Shown: piece after piece, positions 25,901 through 32,916 of the stretch
How positions within the stretch are numbered: position 1 is the stretch's first letter
Layout: the number at the start of each line of letters is the position of its first letter
Origin: Paractinoplanes aksuensis
Lineage (GTDB): Bacteria > Actinomycetota > Actinomycetes > Mycobacteriales > Micromonosporaceae
DNA: 64,000 bases
Reading direction: 5' to 3'
Assembly: GCF_024137025.1 (NCBI RefSeq)
Contig: NZ_JAMYJR010000031.1
Location: 124,001-188,000, forward strand
Notes under the pieces: generated by a model
Told to the model about the DNA's origin: nothing
What the model saw: the letters and a program-made list of their open reading frames with translations, nothing else
The model's database searches: none
Position numbers and translations under genes: made by a program

Positions 25901-26856
25901 GCGACCCGAGCGACTCCACGATCAACCGGCGGGCCGCGATGACGGTGCCCGAGAAGTCCGGCCGCGGCATCATCGACCACCCGACCGACAAGAACAAGTT
26001 CCTGCATCTGCTGACCGTGCGACCCGAGCTGAGCACCCTGGCCGACACGACCGACCTGGTGAAAGAGGTCGCCGCCAACTGGCACGGCCGACTGGCGCCG
26101 CGGGTCCGGCTTCTTCCGGCCCTGGTCCCGTACGCGGAAATGGATCTGCATCGCAGCGGCGGCCTGCGCCTGCCGATCGGCATCAGCGAGGCCGACCTGC
26201 AACCGGTCGAGATCGACTTCGCCTCGGACCCGCACTTCCTGCTGTTCGGCGACGCCGAGTGCGGCAAGTCGACGTTCCTGCGCGGCCTGGCCACCACGAT
26301 CACGCAGCGGTTCGCGCCCGAGGAGGCGCGGATCATCCTGGTCGACTACCGACGGTCCCTCATGGACCTGCCCGAGACCGACCACCGCATCGGGTACGGG
26401 ATCCAGGCCCAGAAGACGCTCGAGCTCATGCAGTCCGTCGCCGGATACATGGAACGCCGCCTGCCCGGCCCGGACGTGACCGCCCAGCAGCTGCGCGAAC
26501 GTTCGTGGTGGACCGGGCCCGAGCTGTTCGTGCTGGTCGACGACTACGACCTGGTCGTGGCCGGCCCGACCAACCCGCTCACCCCGCTGCTCGAATACCT
26601 GCCCCAGGCCCGCGACGTCGGCCTGCACCTGATCCTGACCCGGCGGGCCGGTGGCGCCGGGCGCTCGCTCTACGAACCGGTCATCCAGCGGCTGCGCGAA
26701 CTGTCCGCGCCCGGCCTGGTCATGTCCGGTCCGTCCGATGAGGGGCCATTGGTCGGTAACATCCGGCCCGCGCTGCTGCCGCCCGGCCGCGGCCGTTTGC
26801 TCACTCGGCGTGAGGGCGTGAGGCTGATTCAGTTGGCACACCTGGCGCCGTACTGA
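22906..26856 (+). CDS. eccC: Type VII secretion protein EccC (fused EccCa-EccCb)
   Basis: EccC is the motor ATPase of ESX systems and recognises secreted substrates. The 1316-residue protein carries two membrane helices near the N-terminus (about 37-80) and three FtsK/SpoIIIE-like ATPase domains with Walker A motifs GATGSGKSE (about 476), GATLSGKST (about 828) and GDAECGKST (about 1114). Domain 1 has a full Walker B (LVICDEFSELL), and domain 2 VFLVIDGWA. EccCa and EccCb are one polypeptide, as in Streptomyces and ESX-3/4-like systems. The ATG at 22906 is 11 nt after GGGA. mycP follows after a 159-bp gap. Confidence 0.95.
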   Translation: MSTVVIKRSARRPAPEIPTGEIAVEPPPEIPQAAGGRWQQAMMALPMLGGSVAMAMMMGQGRGGAYSYVIGGLFGVSSIAMMATSFGSNGSPKKAEMMAARREYLRHLSGLRKRVRETAQKQRVGLLYRHPDPTKLWSTAGSHRVWERRTSDPDFGVVRLAVGPQTLATPLLPPVTRPLDELEPMTAGALRRFLDAYSVVPDLPVAASLRGFARVFLRGPEPDAQALSRAVVTQLATFHAPDDLIVAICAGPERRSSWEWAKWLPHNLHPARTDALGHVRLVASSGQELEQLLEDVIGNRPRFGSGGHSSPHVVIVLDGADLRGATQLDDGIDGVTVLDLDEQPPRLLDRSLLVLEVAHHGGRRVLNTYSMEHEAEVGTPDRLSVEEAEAVARRLSPLRLAAMSKSADTPLAAEMGLSDLLGIGEPDTFSVAQAWMPRPNRDKLRVPIGVGADGAPIELDLKESAQDGMGPHGLLIGATGSGKSELLRTLVLALATTHSSESLNFVLIDFKGGATFASLDRLPHTAAVITNLADELPLVDRMVDAIDGEMVRRQEVLRKAGNYASLRDYEKARAGGAALPPLPSLLVICDEFSELLSAKPDFIDLFVQIGRLGRSLGVHLLLASQRLEEGRLRGLDTHLSYRVGLRTFSALESRAVLGVPDAYELPRSPGHGYLKFGTEPLLRFKAAYVSGPMRKTGARAAAGGAGADPQVLPYSTRYVPAPKPVKPIEPPPEETPAGESVLDVMVDRLGGQGPPAHQVWLPPLDMSAALDELLGPVVADPVRGLAFANPELHGALQVPIALVDKPREQIRDVMWLQLSGAAGHVAVVGATLSGKSTALRSMICGLALTHTPAEVQVYCLDFGGGALGTLRDLPHVGGVSGRLDAVGVRRTVGEISTLLTERETRFGAMGIDSMASYRRRRANPANPGTDTDPFGDVFLVIDGWATLRKEYEELEPVITDIATRGLSYGIHVVAATSRWMDFRPAIRDMFGSRLELRLGDPSDSTINRRAAMTVPEKSGRGIIDHPTDKNKFLHLLTVRPELSTLADTTDLVKEVAANWHGRLAPRVRLLPALVPYAEMDLHRSGGLRLPIGISEADLQPVEIDFASDPHFLLFGDAECGKSTFLRGLATTITQRFAPEEARIILVDYRRSLMDLPETDHRIGYGIQAQKTLELMQSVAGYMERRLPGPDVTAQQLRERSWWTGPELFVLVDDYDLVVAGPTNPLTPLLEYLPQARDVGLHLILTRRAGGAGRSLYEPVIQRLRELSAPGLVMSGPSDEGPLVGNIRPALLPPGRGRLLTRREGVRLIQLAHLAPY

Positions 26857-27015
26857 CATGCGCCAGGAATTAACAGACAGGCAGTGCGATAGGCATAGAC
26901 AGACCACATCCGCTGGGGCCTGTTTAGGAGTAATCTGCATCGACCATCCAGGATCCAGAATGGCGATGCGAACCTTGAGCGCTGAATGGGTGAGTAGCCG
27001 GTCGGCCGCGCCGCG

Positions 27016-28278
27016 ATGGCGTGGTGCGCGTTGGTGACCGCGCGCCGTCTCGCGGCGGCCGCGACCGCCGGCCTGTTCGCGTTCGGTCTGCCCACCGTCC
27101 CCGCCCACGCGGCTTCACTGGCCGAGCCTGCGCCGCTGCAGGGCGATTCGGTGCGCGCCGACGAGTGGCACCTGGGCTCGCTCAACATCGCCGAGGCATG
27201 GACGTACTCCAGCGGCGCCGGGGTGACGGTCGCGGTCATCGACTCCGGGGTCGACGCCGACCACCCCGACCTGCAGGGTCAGGTGCTCCCCGGCCTCGAC
27301 CTGGTCGACGACAAGGGCGACGGCGACACCGACCTGGTCGGCCACGGCACCACCGTCTCCGGCATCATCGCGGGCCGCAGCGACGACACGTCCGGTGTGG
27401 TCGGCATCGCCCCGAAAGCCAAAGTCCTTCCCGTACGCGTCCTGGACGAGGACAACCGCTACAACGACGCGCTGATCGTGGCCCAGGGTGTCCGCTGGGC
27501 GGTCGACCACGGCGCCAAGGTCATCAACCTCTCGCTGGGCGGCAACGGCAGCAGCGCCGCCCTGGCCGCCGCGCTCGACTACGCGTTCGCCAAAGACGTG
27601 GTGGTCGTGGCCTGCACCGGCAACGCGAGCGCGTCGTCGACGAGCGGCGTCTGGTACCCGGCCCGCGAGCCCGGCGTGCTGGCCGTGGCCGGCATGGAAC
27701 GCGACGGCACCACCCTGTGGTCCGGCTCGATCACCGGTAAGGAAACGGTCGTGACCGCCCCCGCCACCCAGCTGGTCGGCGCGAACAAGGGCGGCGACTA
27801 CTGGAAGGTGCAGGGCACCAGCTTCGCCGCCCCCATGGTTTCGGCCACGGCCGCGCTGATCCGCTCCCGCTGGCCCGACATGCCGGCCGGCGAGGTCATC
27901 AACCGCATCATCCGTACGGCCAAGGACAAGGGCGCCCCCGGCCGCGACGCCCAGTTCGGGTTCGGCCTGGTCGACCCCGTCGCCGCCCTGACCGCCTCGA
28001 TCCCCCCGGTCTTCGAGAACCCGCTCGACACGTCCCCGTCGCCCGGCATCGCCCGCTTCGGCAGCGCCCCCGCTCCCGGCCAGGCCCTGTCAGCCCCCGA
28101 CGGCACGACACCGGGCCTGGCCCCGGCCACACCCCAGTCCGAGCCCGGCTCAGGCGCGGCACCCGTGGCCGCCCCCAAGTCCTCCTCCCACCAGACGTGG
28201 TGGGCCGCGGCGGCCCTGTTCCTGCTCTCGGCCGTGGCCGCCGTGCTGACCATCCGCCGCTTCGCCGGCACCACCTGA
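27016..28278 (+). CDS. mycP: Mycosin (type VII secretion subtilisin-like serine protease)
   Basis: A membrane-anchored S8 protease needed for type VII secretion. The catalytic Asp is in VAVIDSGVD (about 76), His in GHGTTVSGI (about 111) and Ser in GTSFAAPMV (about 269). The N-terminus is a signal peptide ending PAHA; the C-terminus has a Pro-rich linker and one membrane helix (about 395-415) followed by RRF. The start is uncertain: ATG 27016 or GTG 27034, the latter giving a cleaner basic n-region; neither has a strong ribosome binding site. A 25-codon frame (26960-27037) overlaps the GTG and could be a leader, but I do not annotate it. Confidence 0.93.
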   Translation: MAWCALVTARRLAAAATAGLFAFGLPTVPAHAASLAEPAPLQGDSVRADEWHLGSLNIAEAWTYSSGAGVTVAVIDSGVDADHPDLQGQVLPGLDLVDDKGDGDTDLVGHGTTVSGIIAGRSDDTSGVVGIAPKAKVLPVRVLDEDNRYNDALIVAQGVRWAVDHGAKVINLSLGGNGSSAALAAALDYAFAKDVVVVACTGNASASSTSGVWYPAREPGVLAVAGMERDGTTLWSGSITGKETVVTAPATQLVGANKGGDYWKVQGTSFAAPMVSATAALIRSRWPDMPAGEVINRIIRTAKDKGAPGRDAQFGFGLVDPVAALTASIPPVFENPLDTSPSPGIARFGSAPAPGQALSAPDGTTPGLAPATPQSEPGSGAAPVAAPKSSSHQTWWAAAALFLLSAVAAVLTIRRFAGTT

Positions 28279-28287
28279 GCCTGGCCA

Positions 28288-28426
28288 CTCGCCCCACCTC
28301 GCACGGCGAGCCCGGCCACTCACTCGCCTTGCCCGGCCACTCACCTCACCCCGCCCGGCGCTCGCCCCACCTCGCACGGCAAGCCCCGCCGCTCGCACGG
28401 CAAGCCCGGCCACTCACTCGCCTTGC
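28288..28426. repeat. Imperfect interspersed repeats after mycP
   Basis: Two sequences alternate here. A 20-mer (CTCGCCCCACCTCGCACGGC) occurs exactly at 28288-28307 and 28361-28380. A 22-bp segment beginning CCCGGCCACTCACTCGCC occurs exactly at 28311-28332 and 28405-28426. Degenerate copies fill the gaps. The array is non-coding. Confidence 0.75.
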
Positions 28427-28549
28427 AAACTCGACCGCTCGCGACGACCGGCGGACTGGGGCCGGTGCGCGACGAAGTTCGATAAGCACCTCGGGCGTGT
28501 TCTCCGGGCGTGGCCGGCCACCTCGACGTGCCTCGATATCATTCACACC

Positions 28550-29023
28550 GTGGCTGACTGGCGGAACGACCGGATCGGAGCCGCGTTGCGCGGCGACAAC
28601 CCGACTGTCCTGGCCCGGCTCGAGGCAAGCTTCGCCGTCATCGGGGATCACCAGTTTCTGCCCGGCTACTGCGTTCTGCTGACCGATGATCCCGCGGTCA
28701 CCTGCCTCACCGACCTGCCCCGGGCGCGCCGGCTCGCCTTCCTCGCCGACATGGACCTGCTCGGTGAGGCGGTCACGAATGTGTGCCAACGCTTCGACAG
28801 CGCGTTCCGTCGGGTCAACTTCTCGATCCTGGGCAACCTCGATCCCTACCTGCACGCCCATGTCCAGGCGCGGTACACCTGGGAACCGGCCGACATGGCC
28901 AAGGGGCCGGTGTGGGGTTACCCACGGCAGACGCGGCTCGCGGCGGAGACGGCCCTCGACCGGCAACACGATGCTCTGCGTTCAGAGCTGACCAGGGAGA
29001 TCAAACGACTCGCCGCTTCGTGA
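28550..29023 (+). CDS. HIT-superfamily hydrolase/transferase-like protein
   Basis: A 157-residue cytoplasmic protein related to diadenosine tetraphosphate hydrolases. It has GDHQFLPGYCVLLTDDP near the N-terminus, helix AVTNVCQRFDSAFRRVNFS, and the histidine triad region YLHAHVQARY. The third His of the triad is replaced by Gln (H-x-H-x-Q), the form used by nucleotidyltransferase branches such as GalT and Ap4A phosphorylase. It may therefore transfer rather than hydrolyse nucleotides. The GTG at 28550 lies 7 nt after TATCAT, a possible -10 box, suggesting a leaderless mRNA. Repeat arrays flank it on both sides. Confidence 0.75.
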   Translation: MADWRNDRIGAALRGDNPTVLARLEASFAVIGDHQFLPGYCVLLTDDPAVTCLTDLPRARRLAFLADMDLLGEAVTNVCQRFDSAFRRVNFSILGNLDPYLHAHVQARYTWEPADMAKGPVWGYPRQTRLAAETALDRQHDALRSELTREIKRLAAS

Positions 29024-29043
29024 CCAGGACGATAAACGGCGCG

Positions 29044-29150
29044 GCCTTCGACCGCTGACCCGCCGCAGCCTTCAACCGCTCACCGCCACGGGCTTTCGAC
29101 GGCTGACCGGACGCGGCCGTTCGAGCGCTGAGCCCTTTCGACCGCTTAGT
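29044..29150. repeat. 24-bp tandem repeats downstream of the HIT-like gene
   Basis: Four imperfect copies of a 24-bp unit begin at 29044, 29068, 29092 and 29116. Each carries a GCCTTCGACCGCTGACC-like core, and a shorter fifth core (TTCGACCGCTTA) lies at 29137-29148. The units are in non-coding DNA between two genes. Confidence 0.75.
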
Positions 29151-29193
29151 CGCCACCTTCTGGTGTGCCCGAACCGCGGGTTGACCGCGACGG

Positions 29194-30372
29194 TCAGGCG
29201 CAGTCGCCGGTGCGGACGCCTCGGGTTCGGGATTCGCCGGCTTGGGCTACCGGGGCCGCTTCTTTGGCGGTCAGGGCGAAGCCCGTGTTCTTGTCGTCGG
29301 CCGCGGCGGCGAAGATGACGCCCAGCACCTGGCCGTTGGTGGTGATCAGGGGGCCGCCGGAGTTGCCGCTGCGGACCAGGGAGCGGATCGTGATGATCTC
29401 GCGGGTCACGTCGCCTGAGTCGTAGATGTCGGGGCCGGTGATTTTGCCGACGTCGCGGACGCGGGCCGACTGGGCGTCGTACGGGCCGTCCTGGGGGTAG
29501 CCGAGCACGATCGCGCTCGCGCCCGTCGTCGCCTGCTTGGCCACGAACGGCATGACGGGGGCGGTCAGGCCGGGCACGTACAGCACGGCCAGATCGCGGT
29601 CGGGGTCGTAGACGACCACTGTCGCGTCGACGCGGCGGCCGTTCACCTCGACCGTCGTCTCACGGGTGCCGGCCACGACATGGGCGTTGGTCATCACCCG
29701 CTCGTCGGCGTAGACGAAGCCGGTGCCCTCGATGCGCCGGGAACAACTCGGCGCCGTGCCCAGCACCTTGAGCACCGAGCGCTTCGAGCGGGCCACGATC
29801 TGGGAGCCCTTGAGCTTGGGGTCGGGCGCGGCCACGTCCTTGGCCTTGGTCGGGGTCAGTCCGCCGAAGACGGCCGGGAAGCCGCTCGTGTCGAGGGTGT
29901 CGCCCAGGGCCGACGACAGCGCCTGCGCCTGCTCGGGCATGAGGCTGTTGATGCCGCCGAGGATGGCGCTGTTGCGTACCGCGGAGTTAAGGCCGGGAAA
30001 CGGCGTCGAACCGAGCGGCACAGCGATCAGCCAGGCCACCAACAGGACGGCGACCAGCGAGACAGCCGCGCCGCCGGCGTCGTCCACGCGCTGCAGCGGC
30101 TTGCTCTGGATGGCCCGGCGCAGATGGGTGCCGAGCCAGCCGGCCAGCGTCTGCCCGAGCACGGCGATCGCGAAGATCGTGACCAGCGAGACGACCAGCC
30201 GCGCGGTCGGGTCGGTGAAGCGGTCGGCGATCAGCGGACCGACCTGCAGGCCGATCAGCACCCCGCTGAAAAAGCCGCCGAACGAGAGCGCGCCGATGAC
30301 GAAGCCCTGGCGGTATCCGCTGATCGCGAAGATCAGCATGAGCAGGATCAGGATGCCATCGACCACGGACAC
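29194..30372 (-). CDS. marP: MarP-like membrane serine protease (CvpA domain + trypsin fold)
   Basis: Ortholog of mycobacterial MarP (Rv3671c), a periplasmic protease needed for acid and oxidative-stress resistance. The 392-residue protein has four membrane helices of the CvpA/colicin V production domain (about 1-135) and a chymotrypsin-like domain with His in TNAHVV (about 228), Asp in DRDLAVL (about 258) and Ser in SGNSGGPL (about 336). Cys at about 209 and Cys391 correspond to the Cys214-Cys395 disulfide that activates the M. tuberculosis enzyme (397 residues). Nudix, thioredoxin-like and nth genes follow upstream in the same order as in M. tuberculosis. Confidence 0.93.
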   Translation of the reverse strand: MSVVDGILILLMLIFAISGYRQGFVIGALSFGGFFSGVLIGLQVGPLIADRFTDPTARLVVSLVTIFAIAVLGQTLAGWLGTHLRRAIQSKPLQRVDDAGGAAVSLVAVLLVAWLIAVPLGSTPFPGLNSAVRNSAILGGINSLMPEQAQALSSALGDTLDTSGFPAVFGGLTPTKAKDVAAPDPKLKGSQIVARSKRSVLKVLGTAPSCSRRIEGTGFVYADERVMTNAHVVAGTRETTVEVNGRRVDATVVVYDPDRDLAVLYVPGLTAPVMPFVAKQATTGASAIVLGYPQDGPYDAQSARVRDVGKITGPDIYDSGDVTREIITIRSLVRSGNSGGPLITTNGQVLGVIFAAAADDKNTGFALTAKEAAPVAQAGESRTRGVRTGDCA

Positions 30373-30406
30373 TCACCCAGAGTAGAAGTCGCGGGCCACC
30401 ATCGGC

Positions 30407-31120
30407 TCATGGCAGGACCTCGTCGGGTGCTCCGCCGCGCGTGGCGGGCACCGGGGCACTGGCTTCGGGCAGTTCGACCAGGGGACCGGGCTCCCACGGC
30501 TGCGCCCAGCCACCCATGTCGAGCACCGTCGAGATCACCCCTGCCGTGAAGCCCCAGACCAGCATCCCCCGAACCTGGAAGGCCGGGCTGACCCAGCCAC
30601 TGGGATGCCGTACCCGGATACGGTTGCGCGGGTCGACCAGTTCACTGACGGGCAACCGGGCCACGTGCGCGACCTCGGCCGGCTGCCGCGGGCTGACCGG
30701 GTGCGGGCGCCGCCACCAGGCCAGCACCGGCGTCACCACGAACGAGCTGACCGGGATGTAGAGGTCGGGCAGCAGGGCCAGCGCCTCGGCACTGGCCGGG
30801 TCGAGCCCCACCTCTTCGTTGGCCTCGCGCAGGGCGGTGGCCACGGCGTCGGCGTCCTCGGGGTCGGTGCCGCCGCCTGGAAACGCGGGCTGACCCGCAT
30901 GGTTGCGCATGGTCGCGGCCCGCTGCAGCACCAGCAGGTCGGGCCCGGCGTTCGGTTCATCCTCACCGAGCAGGACGAGCACCGCGCTGGGCCGCCCACC
31001 GCTGGGCGGAGGCCGCAGCGGGGTGAAATCTTCGGTACGGCTGTCGCCCACCCGGCTCAGCAGCGGCTCGAACCACGACGGCAGCCCGACGGGCCGTTCC
31101 AGGATCTTGCCCACGCTCAC
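30407..31120 (-). CDS. Nudix hydrolase, CoA pyrophosphatase type
   Basis: A 237-residue Nudix enzyme that probably cleaves CoA or related diphosphates. The Nudix box is HAGQPAFPGGGTDPED followed by ALREANEEVGL, with the REXXEE core intact; the preceding LQRAATMRNHAGQ is the CoA-pyrophosphatase signature. The GTG at 31120 is chosen as the first start near the conserved part; GTG 31114 is equally possible. It equals Rv3672c in the conserved order and lies 34 bp ahead of marP on the same strand. Confidence 0.9.
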   Translation of the reverse strand: MSVGKILERPVGLPSWFEPLLSRVGDSRTEDFTPLRPPPSGGRPSAVLVLLGEDEPNAGPDLLVLQRAATMRNHAGQPAFPGGGTDPEDADAVATALREANEEVGLDPASAEALALLPDLYIPVSSFVVTPVLAWWRRPHPVSPRQPAEVAHVARLPVSELVDPRNRIRVRHPSGWVSPAFQVRGMLVWGFTAGVISTVLDMGGWAQPWEPGPLVELPEASAPVPATRGGAPDEVLP

Positions 31121-31247
31121 GACGCCGCCCCGGCCCGGCTGCCGCTGACCCGACAAGCCGGGCGACCACACGGTTGGGCCGAGCCACGGTCGGCCAGCCG
31201 TGTTTCGAAATCGGCGGCCGTGGCCGCACCGCGCGCCGCCGGCCGGT

Positions 31248-32072
31248 TCACGGGGTCACCGTCACGCCAGTGTGCTTGCGGACCTGCTCGGACAGCCCGC
31301 GGGCGTCGAGCGGCAACGGGTGGACGTAGGACCGACCGGCCGAGTCGAGGAAAACCGTGACCGGCAGGTTGATGCGGCCGAGATTGTTCAGCAGGCTGCC
31401 CTTCTCGTCGAACAGCGTCGGCATGCGCACGCCCTTGTCGGTGGCGAAGTCGGCACCCTTACCGCGCTGGTCGCCGGAGTCGACACCGAGCACGGTGAGC
31501 CGCCCTTGAGCCTTGTCGGCCAGGCTCTGCACGACCGGCAGCTCGGTGCGGCAGGGCTGACACCACGACGCCCAAATGTTGATCACCGCGGGACCGCGCA
31601 ACGCGCGCAACGAGACCTCGTCGTCCCCGGTGAAGCAGGGCAGCTTCAGATCGGGCAGATCGGCAGCCGCGGACGCCGCGGAGGAGGGCGCAGCCGACGG
31701 TGGCGGCACGCTCAACGCCTCACAGCCCGCGAACGGCGAGGCCACGGCCGGCTCATCGGGGCTGCAGGCCACCACCCCAGCCGCCAGCAGAAGCACAAGC
31801 GGCCCCGCCACCAGCCGGAAACCTCGAGCCCCGCGCCACGAACCCGGCACCATTACCGCGCCCGACCGCCCCGAGGCAGCCCGCAACCGCGAACTCGACG
31901 CCGCAGCCGTTCTTGATCCGCCAAGGGCAGCCCGCAACCGCGAACCAATGGCCGCAGCCGTCTTCGATCGCCCGAGGGCAGTCCGTCGCCGTACGGTCAG
32001 GGGCGCGGCGGACGGTGTGATCGGTGAACGACTGAATCGGGCGGTGCGCCGGGAGTGGGCGGCCTGGCTCAC
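31248..32072 (-). CDS. TlpA/ResA-like thioredoxin-fold protein with repeat-bearing N-terminal extension
   Basis: An extracytoplasmic disulfide reductase-type protein equivalent to Rv3673c. The redox motif WASWCQPC lies at about 165-172, with the following cis-Pro region INLPVTVFLD. A hydrophobic segment ends in LLAAGVVAC, a good lipobox, so the mature domain is probably lipid-anchored. The GTG at 32072 overlaps the nth stop (GTGA) and has GGAGG 4 nt upstream, giving 274 residues. The first 73 are Arg/Ala/Ser-rich and include 17-residue repeats. An ATG at 31853 would give a standard short lipoprotein but has a weak ribosome binding site. Either start is possible. Confidence 0.88.
   Translation of the reverse strand: MSQAAHSRRTARFSRSPITPSAAPLTVRRRTALGRSKTAAAIGSRLRAALGGSRTAAASSSRLRAASGRSGAVMVPGSWRGARGFRLVAGPLVLLLAAGVVACSPDEPAVASPFAGCEALSVPPPSAAPSSAASAAADLPDLKLPCFTGDDEVSLRALRGPAVINIWASWCQPCRTELPVVQSLADKAQGRLTVLGVDSGDQRGKGADFATDKGVRMPTLFDEKGSLLNNLGRINLPVTVFLDSAGRSYVHPLPLDARGLSEQVRKHTGVTVTP
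31875..32000. repeat. 51-bp in-frame tandem repeat
   Basis: GGCAG-led units begin at 31875, 31926 and 31977, exactly 51 bp (17 codons) apart. The first two share GGCAGCCCGCAACCGCGAAC; the third is degenerate. On the complement they encode R-[ST]-x-TAAA-x-x-SRLRAA-type repeats in frame with the thioredoxin-like protein. Confidence 0.75.
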
Positions 32073-32863
32073 GGGGCCTCCGGGGCGGCGACCGCAGCCG
32101 CCGGCACCAGCGACGGGTCGACCCCCGCGGCAACGGCCAGCTCACGAGCGCGCGGCCCCTTGAGCAGCTTGGCCGCAGCCGCCGCCTCGGTCGGCCCGGT
32201 GCCGTAGGACGGGCACATGGGAGCCAGCGTGCACGCCCCGCAGGCCGGCTTGCGGGCGTGGCACACCCGCCGGCCGTGGAAGATCACGCGGTGCGACAGC
32301 ATGGTCCAGTCGCGCTTCTCGATCAGGTCGGCGACCAGGAATTCGATCTTGACCGGGTCGTCCTCGGCCACCCAGCCGAAACGGTTGGTGAGACGCCGGA
32401 AGTGGGTGTCGACCGTGATGCCGGGGACGTTGAACGCGTTGCCCAGGATGACGTTGGCCGTCTTGCGCCCGATGCCGGGCAGCTTGACCAGTTCGTCGAG
32501 CGTCGAGGGGAGCACGCCGTCGTGCCGCTCGAGCAGGGCCTGGCCCAGCTTGATCAGCGAGTCGGTCTTGGCCCGGAAGAACCCGGTCGGCTTGAGCAGG
32601 GTCTCGAGCGCCGTGCGATCAGCCGCGGCGTAGTCGGCCGCCGACTGATAGAGCTTGAACAGCTGTGGGGTGACCTGGTTGACCCGCACGTCGGTGGTCT
32701 GCGCGGACAGGATCGTCGCCACCGCGAGCTCGAGCGGATTGGTGAAATCGAGCTCGCAGTGCGCGTCGGGATGCGTCTCGGCCAGGACCCGCGCCATCTT
32801 GCGCGCACGCCGCTTGCGCCCGATGGGCGTTTCCGCCGCGAACCGCTTAGCCGACCGCGCCAC
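32069..32863 (-). CDS. nth: Endonuclease III
   Basis: A DNA glycosylase/AP lyase for oxidised pyrimidines in base excision repair. The helix-hairpin-helix LPGIGRKTANVIL holds the catalytic Lys, and VDTHFRRL the catalytic Asp. A [4Fe-4S] site is present as Cys-x6-Cys-x2-Cys-x5-Cys in VCHARKPACGACTLAPMC. The GTG at 32863 is favoured by GGTGGA just upstream; GTG 32872 is the alternative. The C-terminus has an extra Ala/Pro-rich tail. The stop overlaps the start of the thioredoxin-like gene. Equivalent to Rv3674c. Confidence 0.96.
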   Translation of the reverse strand: MARSAKRFAAETPIGRKRRARKMARVLAETHPDAHCELDFTNPLELAVATILSAQTTDVRVNQVTPQLFKLYQSAADYAAADRTALETLLKPTGFFRAKTDSLIKLGQALLERHDGVLPSTLDELVKLPGIGRKTANVILGNAFNVPGITVDTHFRRLTNRFGWVAEDDPVKIEFLVADLIEKRDWTMLSHRVIFHGRRVCHARKPACGACTLAPMCPSYGTGPTEAAAAAKLLKGPRARELAVAAGVDPSLVPAAAVAAPEAP

Positions 32864-32916
32864 CAGATCCACCGCTAAAGAGTACGTCGCCCCTGCGACA
32901 AGATTTCCGCCCGCGA

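Noticed and set aside
26857..27015. Hidden WXG100 (EsxA/EsxB) genes between eccC and mycP
   Set aside because: The gap is too short, and no frame has a WxG motif in a helical 100-residue context.
26960..27037. 25-codon gene overlapping the mycP start
   Set aside because: Possible leader peptide because its stop overlaps GTG 27034, but it has no clear ribosome binding site or conserved feature.
28288..29150. CRISPR array
   Set aside because: Repeat units are 20-24 bp, imperfect, irregularly spaced or directly adjacent, with no unique spacers of constant length and no cas genes.
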